From CAZUZD01 sp964624465 (GTDB lineage: Bacteria > Planctomycetota > Planctomycetia > Isosphaerales > Isosphaeraceae), in NCBI GenBank assembly GCA_964624465.1, contig CAZUZD010000379.1:1-5623 (forward strand): a stretch of 5,623 nucleotides of DNA, written 5' to 3'. The translations under genes were made by a program, and so were the position numbers. Positions 1 to 5,593 of this stretch are shown here, piece by piece; the first letter of the stretch is position 1, and each line of letters opens with the position of its first letter. The notes under the pieces were generated by a model that worked only from the letters and a program-made list of their open reading frames with translations, did not search any database and was not told where the DNA came from.

Positions 1-1603
1 CGGGGGCCCCGGCGGCGGGCTCGGCGGGGGTCGCGGGGGCCTCGAGCAGCTCCGCGACGTTCGGGTTGCCGAGCTTGAACGTCTTGAGCAGCGACTCCAG
101 GGTCGCCTTGAACGAGTTGGTCGAGTCCTGGCCGCTCAGGCCGCTGGCGACCAGGCCGCCCTTCTGGGGCAGCTTCAGGACGTAGCCGACGTAGTGCAGC
201 CGGGGGGCGTCGCGGAGCAGGGTCGTGACCTTGCCGGGGTTGAGCCGGGCCTCGGCCAGGGTGACCTCGCTGCCGGCCCAGGAGTCGGAGGTCAGGCGGC
301 GGGCGGGCACGGGCAGCACCTCGTACCCGCGCTCGCGGTACATGGCGAAGGCCTCGTTGTAGAAGGCCTCGGAGTCGGCGGGCTTGTCGGGCAGGAAGCC
401 GAGCGTCAGCAGCGACTGGAAGCTGCCGCCGCCGGAGCTGCTGGCCGCCAGCACGACCTGGTTCGGGCCGCCGCCCTGGATCTGCAGCTCCTGCGGGTGC
501 CGGAAGTGGAACCGGCCCTCGGGGTCGACGTAGGTCAGCCACGAGTTCTGGATCGTGCGCTCGGGCAGGGGCTGGGGCGCGCCCAGGGGCACGCCCGGGG
601 CCGGCCAGCGGCGCTGGACGATCAGCTCCCGCTTCTGGGTCTTGGGCGGGGCCCCCTTGGGACCGGGCACGCTGGTCAGGGCGGCCAGCCGCACCTTGGT
701 GGTGCCGCCGCGGGCCTCGACCGGGGGGTCGCCGGCGCGGACGGCGCGGCCCTTGGTCGGGTTGAAGACGAACTCCAGCTCGGCGTTGACGTCGACCCGG
801 CCGATGCCCACCGTCGCCTCGCCCTGGATCGCGATCATCGCCCGCTTGGCGCCGCTGGGGTCGGGCCGGATCTCCTTGAGCTGCGCCGTGACGGCGCCGC
901 CCGAGGCATCCTGGCCCAGCAGGGCCGAGACGCCGGCGCGCGACAGGGTCCACTCGTCGTAGAGCCGCACCGGGTCGTCGGGCAGCACCTGGCCGTAGCC
1001 CGGGGTGTACGGGTTGGCGACGGCGAACTTGTACTCCTGCTCATAGAGCAGGCGGCTGGGCGTCAGCAGCAGCACCGACGGCGGCCCGGCGAACCCCTGC
1101 GCCAGGCGGATCGTCAGGTCGTACATCAGGCTCGGGCCCTCGACCTTCTCCCAGGGGTTGGGCGTGACCTTGGCCGCGTCGTAGCGGCGGACCACGGCGG
1201 CCACCTGGCGGAAGTCGATCGGGCCGACGTCCGAGGGGCACTCGGTGTACCGGCCCATCCGGGTGAAGTCCTGCTGGACCGGCCCGTTCGGGGCGTTCGG
1301 GTCGCTGACCGCGACGGTCTCGCGGAACGCCACCTCGTAGTGGGTCAGCGTGCCGGGGGTGAGCCCCTTGGTGCCGGGCACGCCGTAGCGCTCGCTGAAG
1401 CGGTACCGGGTCGTCAGGTCGGCGTCCGTCGCCGGGTCCTGCGCGGGGGTGGCCGCCGGCTGGCCCGCGGCCGGGGCCGGGGCCGGGTCCTGCGCGGGGT
1501 CCTGGGCCGGCGCGGGTGCCCCGGCGGCCCAGACCAGGCCGATCGCGGCGCACACGCCACGGGTCCAACGGGCGGCGAGGCCGCTCCGGACGGGGTCCTG
1601 CAT
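1..1603 (-). CDS. Secreted protein of unknown function, two-domain, 3' end off the window
   Basis: I translated this frame by hand from ATG at 1603. It stays open for 534 codons to the left edge with no stop, so the C-terminus is missing. Residues 1-33 look like a signal peptide: a short Arg-containing start, a hydrophobic core around G16-A27, and an AxA site before Q34. Residues 34-60 are a Pro/Ala linker with AQDPA repeats. Residues about 65-335 look beta-rich, with D216-x-W218-T219-L220 and a G285-R286 turn. From D360-P-E-G-R-F365 a second domain begins with alternating aromatic and hydrophobic strands, resembling PsbP/Mog1/DcrB-like folds; that fold call is inference. The final residues (NPNVAELLEAPATPAEPAAGAP) are Ala/Pro-rich and may be near the true end. 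The start at 1603 is chosen for the GAGGAG sequence 10 bases upstream and the proper signal peptide. An in-frame ATG at 1714 lacks a ribosome binding site. It is probably exported and lies downstream of a likely paralogue at 1796-3310. No catalytic motif is visible. Confidence 0.85.
   Translation of the reverse strand, partial: MQDPVRSGLAARWTRGVCAAIGLVWAAGAPAPAQDPAQDPAPAPAAGQPAATPAQDPATDADLTTRYRFSERYGVPGTKGLTPGTLTHYEVAFRETVAVSDPNAPNGPVQQDFTRMGRYTECPSDVGPIDFRQVAAVVRRYDAAKVTPNPWEKVEGPSLMYDLTIRLAQGFAGPPSVLLLTPSRLLYEQEYKFAVANPYTPGYGQVLPDDPVRLYDEWTLSRAGVSALLGQDASGGAVTAQLKEIRPDPSGAKRAMIAIQGEATVGIGRVDVNAELEFVFNPTKGRAVRAGDPPVEARGGTTKVRLAALTSVPGPKGAPPKTQKRELIVQRRWPAPGVPLGAPQPLPERTIQNSWLTYVDPEGRFHFRHPQELQIQGGGPNQVVLAASSSGGGSFQSLLTLGFLPDKPADSEAFYNEAFAMYRERGYEVLPVPARRLTSDSWAGSEVTLAEARLNPGKVTTLLRDAPRLHYVGYVLKLPQKGGLVASGLSGQDSTNSFKATLESLLKTFKLGNPNVAELLEAPATPAEPAAGAP
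1431..1499 (-). repeat. In-gene direct repeat coding for AQDPA units
   Basis: An 18-base perfect direct repeat occurs at 1431-1448 and 1482-1499. The copies start 51 bases apart, so they stay in frame, and each encodes P-A-Q-D-P-A. A degenerate third unit begins near 1494. The repeats build the low-complexity linker between the signal peptide and the first folded domain of the secreted protein. They may vary in copy number between strains through slippage or recombination, which is inference. Confidence 0.8.
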
Positions 1604-1613
1604 GCGACGGACG

Positions 1614-1619
1614 CTCCTC
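1614..1619 (-). promoter_or_regulatory. Ribosome binding site that fixes the start of the left secreted-protein gene
   Basis: Read on the minus strand this is GAGGAG, 10 bases before ATG 1603. It is the only purine-rich Shine-Dalgarno-like sequence near any in-frame start of this gene. It favours 1603 over the in-frame ATG at 1714, whose upstream sequence is pyrimidine- and C-rich. Confidence 0.55.
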
Positions 1620-1627
1620 AGCAAGGT

Positions 1628-1657
1628 GACGGGACGGGACCGGACCGGACGGGCCGG
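1628..1657. repeat. Pentamer tandem repeat GACSG in the leader
   Basis: Six consecutive 5-base units read GACGG, GACGG, GACCG, GACCG, GACGG, GCCGG on the plus strand. They lie in the gap between the two secreted-protein genes, just upstream of the ribosome binding site at 1614-1619. Such a short tandem array could slip and change leader length, but in DNA this GC-rich it may simply be low complexity. Confidence 0.5.
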
Positions 1658-1699
1658 CCCGGGGCCGCGCGGGACGTGACCTCGCCCGCAGCAATACCT

Positions 1700-1729
1700 A
1701 TTCTCGCACGCCATGGGGCACGTGGCCAA
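1700..1729 (-). promoter_or_regulatory. Weak candidate promoter for the left secreted-protein gene
   Basis: On the minus strand, TTGGCC (1724-1729) and GAGAAT (1700-1705) are separated by 18 bases. Each matches 4 of 6 bases of the sigma-70 consensus. The -10 side lies in the only clearly AT-richer patch of the 192-base gap (about 1691-1704). A start there would give a leader of roughly 90 bases. The match is modest, and the gene could instead be co-transcribed with the upstream gene at 1796-3310. Confidence 0.25.
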
Positions 1730-1795
1730 GCGGCCGCCCGCGCGATTCGACCGCCCGACCTCGCCCGATCGCCAGGACCGGCCGGGTCCCCCGCC

Positions 1796-3310
1796 TCACG
1801 GCCCCGGCGCCGCGGGGGCCTTCGCGGCCGGGGCGCGCCATTCCAGGGTGCCAATCAGCTGCAGGTCGCGGTCGCCGAAGCTCGGCTCCGACGCCTTGCT
1901 GAGCGTGAAGATCGCCACCGCCTGCTCGCCCGAGGGGGCCGCCACCAGGTAGTAGTACCAGACCGGCACCACCCCGTTGTCCTGCTCGGCGCCCTCGATG
2001 GCCACCTTGTAGCGGAACCCGCCGCCGGGCGCGCCCCCGACCTCGCCCATGCCCCCGAAGGCGCCGAAGAACTTGCCCAGCGACTGCTTGATCTCGTCGC
2101 GGAACTGCGCCAGGTCCTGGTGCCGGCCCACCCCGGCGGCCGGGGCCGTGCGGAGGTTGCACTGCGCCACGAACTCCCCGCGCTCGAACCGCTTGAGCAC
2201 GACCTCGCGGGTGTCCTCGAACGCCAGGTGCCAGGCGCGGTCGTGCAGCAGCTCGAAGCGGCCGTCGGGCGGCTCCAGCAAGAGCAGCTCGCGGCGGGCG
2301 TCGACCTCCAGCGGCAGGTCCTTGAGCGCCGCGTCGTCCAGGGCCGCCGGCACCGCGATCGCCGTCCGCTCCACCTCCAGCCGGCTGCGAGCCTCCAGCG
2401 CCGACTCCACCTGACCGGCCTGGCGCGACTCGTTGCGGTCGATCGCCAGCCGGCGGACCCGCCCGGCGCGGCGATCGAAGGTGGCGCGGCCGTCGAACTT
2501 GATCACGCCCTCGCCGCCACGCACCACCCCCCGCACCTCGCCGGTCAGGGCGATCGTCGCCTCGGCGTCGTCGACGCTCAGCAGCTTCGCCGTCAGGGTG
2601 TTGGCCGCCAGCGCCTCGTACTCGCTGAGGCCCCGGGCCGCCTCGCCGCTCACCGTCCAGGTGTCGCCCACCGCCACCGCCTGCTCCGGCAGCAGGGCCG
2701 CCAGGGCCAGCGGCTCGCCGGGCCCCTGCAGCACGTCCAGCTCGGAGCGGGTCAACGGTCCGCCGGCGCTGACGGTCACCAGGCCCTCGGGCCGGCGCTC
2801 GGTCACCAGCAGCTCCAGCTCGGGCCGCAGCCGCACGGCCATCTTCTGGCCCCGCGCCCGGAAGAAGTCGATCTCGGCCGACGCCCGCTCGACCCGCCGC
2901 ACCACCCGGCTCGGGCGGCCGTCGGTGCCGAGGGCCAGCACCCGCTGGTCGAAGTCGCAGTGCACCTCGACCCGGAACGGCAGGTCGGGCTCCCGGGGCG
3001 CCTTCGGATCGGCCTTGGCCGCCGCCGCGGCCGCCTTCGGGTCGGCGTTGCTGGCGGCGGCCGAGGCGCGCACGGTGCCGCTGGCGGCGATCCCGGGCCG
3101 GGTCCCCTCGGCGGTGAGCGTGATCGTCACCCGGGTGGCCTCGCCCACGGTGGCCGCCTCGCGGAGCCGCACCGGTCCCTCGGCCCCGGCGACCCGGCCG
3201 GTGAGCGCGACGGCGACGACCAGCCCCGGCGCGAGCCAGCCCAGGGCTCCCAGCCGGCGCGGGACTGGCCCCCGGTCTCCGCCACCTGCCACGGCCTTGC
3301 TCACGCGCAT
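1796..3310 (-). CDS. Secreted beta-rich protein with VGDTW motif, unknown function
   Basis: This is a complete gene of 504 codons plus TGA at 1796-1798. Its ATG at 3310 is preceded by GGAGG with a 7-base spacer. Residues 1-43 are a signal peptide: a basic N-region with R19-R18, a hydrophobic core G24-L36, and an A-G-A site at 41-43. Residues about 45-320 look like a beta-sheet-rich domain interrupted by an Ala-rich ADPKA insert (about 82-104). It contains V214-G-D-T-W218-T-V, a motif common in exported beta-rich proteins of unknown function. A second domain starts at P347-P-D-G-R-F352, with C384 in V-A-Q-C-N and an aromatic W451-Y-Y-Y454 strand, and ends in an Ala/Pro tail. Its layout parallels the gene at 1-1603, and I infer they are diverged duplicates. 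No enzyme motif is visible. It is likely exported; it lacks a lipobox, so it should be soluble or wall-associated. It could be a sensor or structural protein, but nothing here decides that. Confidence 0.88.
   Translation of the reverse strand: MRVSKAVAGGGDRGPVPRRLGALGWLAPGLVVAVALTGRVAGAEGPVRLREAATVGEATRVTITLTAEGTRPGIAASGTVRASAAASNADPKAAAAAAKADPKAPREPDLPFRVEVHCDFDQRVLALGTDGRPSRVVRRVERASAEIDFFRARGQKMAVRLRPELELLVTERRPEGLVTVSAGGPLTRSELDVLQGPGEPLALAALLPEQAVAVGDTWTVSGEAARGLSEYEALAANTLTAKLLSVDDAEATIALTGEVRGVVRGGEGVIKFDGRATFDRRAGRVRRLAIDRNESRQAGQVESALEARSRLEVERTAIAVPAALDDAALKDLPLEVDARRELLLLEPPDGRFELLHDRAWHLAFEDTREVVLKRFERGEFVAQCNLRTAPAAGVGRHQDLAQFRDEIKQSLGKFFGAFGGMGEVGGAPGGGFRYKVAIEGAEQDNGVVPVWYYYLVAAPSGEQAVAIFTLSKASEPSFGDRDLQLIGTLEWRAPAAKAPAAPGP
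3000..3046 (-). repeat. In-gene repeat coding for ADPKA
   Basis: Two 14-base copies at 3000-3013 and 3033-3046 differ by one base and code on the minus strand for A-D-P-K-A. They flank a run of alanine codons. Together they form a low-complexity Ala-rich insert at about residues 82-104 of the secreted protein, probably a flexible loop or linker. Confidence 0.7.
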
Positions 3311-3317
3311 CGCGATG

Positions 3318-3322
3318 CCTCC
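3318..3322 (-). promoter_or_regulatory. Strong ribosome binding site for the 504-residue secreted protein
   Basis: GGAGG on the minus strand sits 7 bases before ATG 3310. Sequence and spacing are close to ideal, which fixes the start and supports the signal-peptide prediction. Confidence 0.7.
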
Positions 3323-3336
3323 GTCCCGGGCCCACG

Positions 3337-3358
3337 GGACCGCCCGGCGGGGCGGCCC
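3337..3358 (-). promoter_or_regulatory. Leader stem-loop of the secreted-protein mRNA
   Basis: In the minus-strand RNA, bases 3358-3350 can pair with 3337-3345: nine pairs including one G-U, closing a four-base loop. The predicted transcription start from the promoter at 3371-3398 is near 3364, so the hairpin would lie almost at the 5' end of the mRNA, about 15 bases before the ribosome binding site. A 5'-terminal hairpin can protect mRNA from decay. That role is inference, and GC-rich DNA forms such stems easily. Confidence 0.3.
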
Positions 3359-3370
3359 TCCACCGGCCCC

Positions 3371-3398
3371 AGTATTCCGACCGGGGCCCGGGCGTCAA
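3371..3398 (-). promoter_or_regulatory. Housekeeping-type promoter for the secreted-protein genes
   Basis: On the minus strand, TTGACG (3393-3398; 5 of 6 to consensus) is followed by a 16-base spacer and AATACT (3371-3376; 4 of 6). The predicted start near 3364 gives a leader of about 55 bases to ATG 3310. It is one of the few AT-rich spots in a very GC-rich stretch. A 6-base inverted repeat GGCCCC/GGGGCC (3365-3370 and 3383-3388) brackets the -10 box and could be an operator. Confidence 0.5.
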
Positions 3399-3427
3399 CC
3401 GCGGCTCTCAGCGCGGGGCGGTCCGGC

Positions 3428-3450
3428 GGCCAGAATGACCATTCCGGGCC
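3428..3450. other. Imperfect palindrome upstream of the secreted-protein promoter
   Basis: The arms GGCC-A-GAAT and ATTC-CG-GGCC can pair as two 4-base stems with a 1x2 internal loop around a 4-base centre (GACC). The palindrome begins about 30 bases upstream of the -35 box of the leftward promoter, a reasonable place for a regulator site. No known operator is recognised. Confidence 0.2.
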
Positions 3451-3597
3451 AGGGGCCGCCCGCGAGGCCTTCCGGACGGCGGCGACCGGCGATCGGACGC
3501 AAGTCCTGGCCGCCGCAGGGGCGTCGGGCGTGAATCCGGGGCGGTCGCACCGGAATTCTTCGATCCCGGGGCCCGGACTTTGCGTAGAGATTGGGTC

Positions 3598-3625
3598 GAA
3601 CCGAGTCAAGGCCGCCGGCGTCTAA
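3598..3625 (+). promoter_or_regulatory. Candidate ECF-type promoter P1 of the sigma gene
   Basis: GAACCG (3598-3603), a 15-base gap, then CGTCTAA (3619-3625). GAAC at -35 with CGT or TCTAA at -10 is characteristic of many ECF sigma promoters, and the 21 bases from the G of GAAC to the C of CGT is the usual distance. The predicted start is near 3631, giving a leader of about 175 bases that includes the small ORF at 3658. The same motif recurs at 3734. Confidence 0.4.
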
Positions 3626-3657
3626 GGTGCGACGGGGCCGGGACCAGGAGCGGGCCA

Positions 3658-3735
3658 ATGTTCGCCGCCGGGGCCCGAATTGCCCCGCAGACGATCGGGC
3701 GTCGGCCCAGGCGGCGATTCTGCGACGGGTTCTGA
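3658..3735 (+). CDS. Possible 25-residue leader peptide upstream of the sigma gene
   Basis: An ATG at 3658 is preceded by AGGAG (3646-3650) with a 7-base spacer, one of the best ribosome binding sites in the window. The frame runs 25 codons to TGA at 3733-3735. The peptide starts MFAAGARIAPQ and carries an Arg cluster R-R-P-R-R-R encoded by CGT CGG CCC AGG CGG CGA, then ends FCDGF. A 6-base-pair stem (3669-3674 with 3682-3687) lies inside it. It would be on transcripts from P1 and ends on the -35 box of P2. It could be a regulatory leader peptide, a small protein, or a chance ORF. It is in a different frame from the sigma gene and unlike any family I know. Confidence 0.3.
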   Translation: MFAAGARIAPQTIGRRPRRRFCDGF

Positions 3736-3760
3736 ACTGGGGACGATCCGGGGGCGTAAC
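3734..3760 (+). promoter_or_regulatory. Candidate ECF-type promoter P2 of the sigma gene
   Basis: GAACTG (3734-3739), a 15-base gap, then CGTAAC (3755-3760). The spacing is identical to P1 and typical of ECF promoters. The predicted start at about 3765-3767 leaves a leader of about 40 bases, with the hairpin at 3766-3787 at its extreme 5' end. This is the more favourably placed of the two candidates. Confidence 0.45.
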
Positions 3761-3765
3761 GAACG

Positions 3766-3787
3766 CTCCCGGCGGTTGTACCGGGGG
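3766..3787 (+). promoter_or_regulatory. Stem-loop directly before the sigma ribosome binding site
   Basis: Bases 3766-3772 can pair with 3781-3787 in the RNA: seven pairs with one U-G, around an 8-base loop. The stem ends two bases before the Shine-Dalgarno sequence GGAGGAG at 3790-3796. It could tune ribosome access, or cap the 5' end of transcripts from P2. No such function is shown by the sequence alone. Confidence 0.3.
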
Positions 3788-3789
3788 GC

Positions 3790-3796
3790 GGAGGAG
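3790..3796 (+). promoter_or_regulatory. Ribosome binding site that fixes the sigma start
   Basis: GGAGGAG ends 9 bases before ATG 3806. The frame is open further upstream to a TTG at 3680, but that extension has no good ribosome binding site. It would add 42 Arg/Gly-rich residues encoded across P2 and the leader hairpin. ATG 3806 is therefore the likely start. Confidence 0.75.
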
Positions 3797-3805
3797 CGAC
3801 GTCCC

Positions 3806-5593
3806 ATGACCAGCGTCAGTCAGTACCGGCACGCGGCCCTGCGACAGCTCAAGGAGCAGCAGGCCCGCAACGCCACCCGCGAGCACCGGCTGGAGCAACT
3901 TGGCCGGGCCGAGGTGCTGCTGGCCGAGATCGACCCGGGGCGCCGTTATCCCTACGAGTTTCTCTGCTTCCGGATCACCGGTTACCGCCCCGACTCGACC
4001 TCGCTGCTGGTCCTCAGCGGCGAGGACGTGCGGCACGACCTGCGGCTGTATGTGCAGGAGCTGGCCGGGACCGTGGCCATGCCGGTGGCCGATGTGGCCG
4101 AGCCGGTGCTCACGGTCGACGCCGTCAGCCGCCGCTACCAGGTGGCGACCCGCACGGTCAACCGCTGGCGGCGGCAGGGGCTGGTGGCCCGCAAGTTCAT
4201 CATCGACGGCAAGATCAAGCTCGGCTTCCTCGAATCGAGCCTGCAGCGCTTCGTCGAGGCGCACCAGGACCAGGTCGAGCGGGGCAGCCGGTTCCGGCAT
4301 TTGACCGACGCGGAGCGGGATGAGATCATCCGCCGCGCCCGGCGGATGGCCTCGGTGGGTGGGGGACAGGGTCGTCTGACCGAGATCGCCCGGAGGATTG
4401 CACGCAAAATGGAACGCTCAACCGAGACCGTCCGCACCACGCTCAAGGCCTACGACCGCGAGCACCCCGACCGCGCCCTCTTCCCGGCCGGCGGAGCGCC
4501 CCTGGACGACGAGGCCAAGGCGAAGCTGTACCGACTGTTCCGGATGGGCGTGCCCGCCGAGGGCCTGGCCCGCCAGTTCGGCCGGACCCGTTCGAGCGTC
4601 TACCGCGTCCTCAACGAGATGCGGGCCAACCGGCTGCTCGAGCAGAAGCTCGAGTACATGCCCAACCCCAGCTTCGACGACCCCAAGCAGCAGGCCGAGA
4701 TCGTCGGCCCCCTGCCGGTCGTCGCCGACGGCAAGGCCCCCCGCCGCGCCAAGGCACCCAAGGGCCTGCCGCCCTACCTGGCCAGCCTCTACGAGGTGCC
4801 CCTGCTGACCCGCGAGCAGGAGGCCCACCTGTTCCGCAAGATGAACTTCCTGAAGTCCCGCGCCGCCGCCCTCCGCGAGACCCTCGACCCGACCAAGGCC
4901 CGCTCGGTCGACCTCGACGCCATCGAGAAGTTCCAGGAGGAGGCGCTGGCCGTCAAGAACCAGATCATCCGCGCCAACCTGCGGCTGGTCGTCTCGATCG
5001 CCAAGCGCCACGTCGGGCCCACCAACAACTTCTTCGAGCTGGTCTCCGACGGCAACATGAGCCTGATCCGCGCCGTCGAGAAGTTCGACTACTCCCGCGG
5101 CAACAAGTTCTCCACGTACGCCTCCTGGGCGATCATGAAGAACTACGCCCGCACCATCCCCGAAGAGAACTACCGCCGCGACCGGTTCGTCACCGGCCAC
5201 GAGGAGATGTTCGAGGCCGCCGCCGACAACCGCGCCGACGAGCACGAGTACGAGAGCGCCCAGAAGCGGATGCAGGAGGCCGTCAAGGGCATGCTCGGCA
5301 AGCTCGACGACCGCGAGCGCCGGATCATCGTCAGCCGCAACGGCATCGGCGGCGCCAACGAGCAGACCCTCGAGCAGCTCGGCCGCGAGCTGGGCATCAC
5401 CAAGGAGCGGGTCCGCCAGATCGAGTCCCGCGCCCTGGACAAGCTCCGCAAGTTTGCCAACGAGCAGAAGCTCGACCTGCCGATGTTCAGCCCGTACGCG
5501 GCGGCGGCGGACGGACAGCGGTTTCTCACGATCCTCACCGTGGGCGAGGCGGAGTCCTCGCCGATCGTCCTCCAGACGGGGGCCCGACCGTGA
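3806..5593 (+). CDS. Long sigma-70 family RNA polymerase sigma factor with N-terminal HTH modules
   Basis: A 595-residue sigma factor that should direct RNA polymerase to promoters. Residues 1-100 are a domain I do not recognise. Residues 103-155 resemble an excisionase/MerR-type helix-turn-helix (TRTVNRWRRQGLV). Residues about 166-220 (LTEIARRIARKMERSTETVR) and 235-280 (GVPAEGLARQFGRTRSSVYRVL) look like two more helix-turn-helix units. Residues 281-320 are a basic linker. Region 1.2 covers about 321-355 (VPLLTREQEAHLF), and region 2 covers 385-452 (NLRLVVSIAKRH, KFSTYASWAIMKN). A short acidic stretch at about 453-488 stands where region 3 would be. Region 4 covers about 490-553, with a near-canonical 4.2 helix (ITKERVRQIESRALDKLRKF). 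A tail of about 40 residues follows. Compared with E. coli RpoD, the second Trp of the WW pair is Ala442, and Gln437 and Thr440 correspond to Lys445 and Ala448. It is probably an alternative sigma, not the primary RpoD. Its own promoters look ECF-type. Confidence 0.93.
   Translation: MTSVSQYRHAALRQLKEQQARNATREHRLEQLGRAEVLLAEIDPGRRYPYEFLCFRITGYRPDSTSLLVLSGEDVRHDLRLYVQELAGTVAMPVADVAEPVLTVDAVSRRYQVATRTVNRWRRQGLVARKFIIDGKIKLGFLESSLQRFVEAHQDQVERGSRFRHLTDAERDEIIRRARRMASVGGGQGRLTEIARRIARKMERSTETVRTTLKAYDREHPDRALFPAGGAPLDDEAKAKLYRLFRMGVPAEGLARQFGRTRSSVYRVLNEMRANRLLEQKLEYMPNPSFDDPKQQAEIVGPLPVVADGKAPRRAKAPKGLPPYLASLYEVPLLTREQEAHLFRKMNFLKSRAAALRETLDPTKARSVDLDAIEKFQEEALAVKNQIIRANLRLVVSIAKRHVGPTNNFFELVSDGNMSLIRAVEKFDYSRGNKFSTYASWAIMKNYARTIPEENYRRDRFVTGHEEMFEAAADNRADEHEYESAQKRMQEAVKGMLGKLDDRERRIIVSRNGIGGANEQTLEQLGRELGITKERVRQIESRALDKLRKFANEQKLDLPMFSPYAAAADGQRFLTILTVGEAESSPIVLQTGARP

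Larger units (their letters stand above)
3311..3805. other. Divergent intergenic region (495 bases)
   Basis: This gap separates the leftward secreted-protein genes from the rightward sigma-factor gene. Leftward elements are a ribosome binding site, a leader hairpin (3337-3358), a housekeeping-type promoter (3371-3398) and an imperfect palindrome (3428-3450). Rightward elements are two ECF-like promoters (3598-3625 and 3734-3760), a small ORF (3658-3735), and a hairpin and ribosome binding site before 3806. From about 3451 to 3590 I see nothing I can name. The long open frames crossing this region read as Arg/Gly/Pro-rich translations with no ribosome binding site and look like GC artefacts. 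Confidence 0.75.

Noticed and set aside
1604..1714. An in-frame upstream ATG (1714) for the left secreted-protein gene
   Set aside because: It would add 37 Cys/Arg/Pro-rich residues before the signal peptide and has no ribosome binding site. The frame between the two secreted-protein genes is open for 64 codons, but that is not surprising at this GC content.
1775..1789. A GGACC/GGTCC inverted repeat just after the stop of the 504-residue gene, as a terminator
   Set aside because: The stem is only 5 bp and no T-run follows on the transcribed strand. The two genes may be co-transcribed; I see no convincing intrinsic terminator anywhere in the window.
1698..3398. A 566-codon minus-strand open frame overlapping the 504-residue secreted-protein gene
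   Set aside because: It is a shifted frame of the real gene. The product is Gly/Arg/Pro-rich low complexity, and its start lies within the promoter of the real gene.
194..3625. A 1143-codon open frame on the plus strand, antisense to both secreted-protein genes
   Set aside because: It is aligned codon-on-codon with the two minus-strand genes, which share one phase. It stays open only because those genes avoid TTA, CTA and TCA codons, as expected at this GC content. Its translation is Gly/Ala/Arg/Leu-rich with no domain or signal, whereas the minus-strand products have signal peptides, ribosome binding sites and ordinary composition.
3680..3805. An upstream extension of the sigma protein from TTG 3680
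   Set aside because: It has no good ribosome binding site, an Arg/Gly-rich composition, and runs through the P2 promoter and leader hairpin. ATG 3806 has GGAGGAG at good spacing.
3395..4300. A 301-codon minus-strand open frame across the sigma 5' end and the intergenic region
   Set aside because: It runs against the sigma gene and through the divergent promoters, has no ribosome binding site I can see, and shows no recognisable domain.
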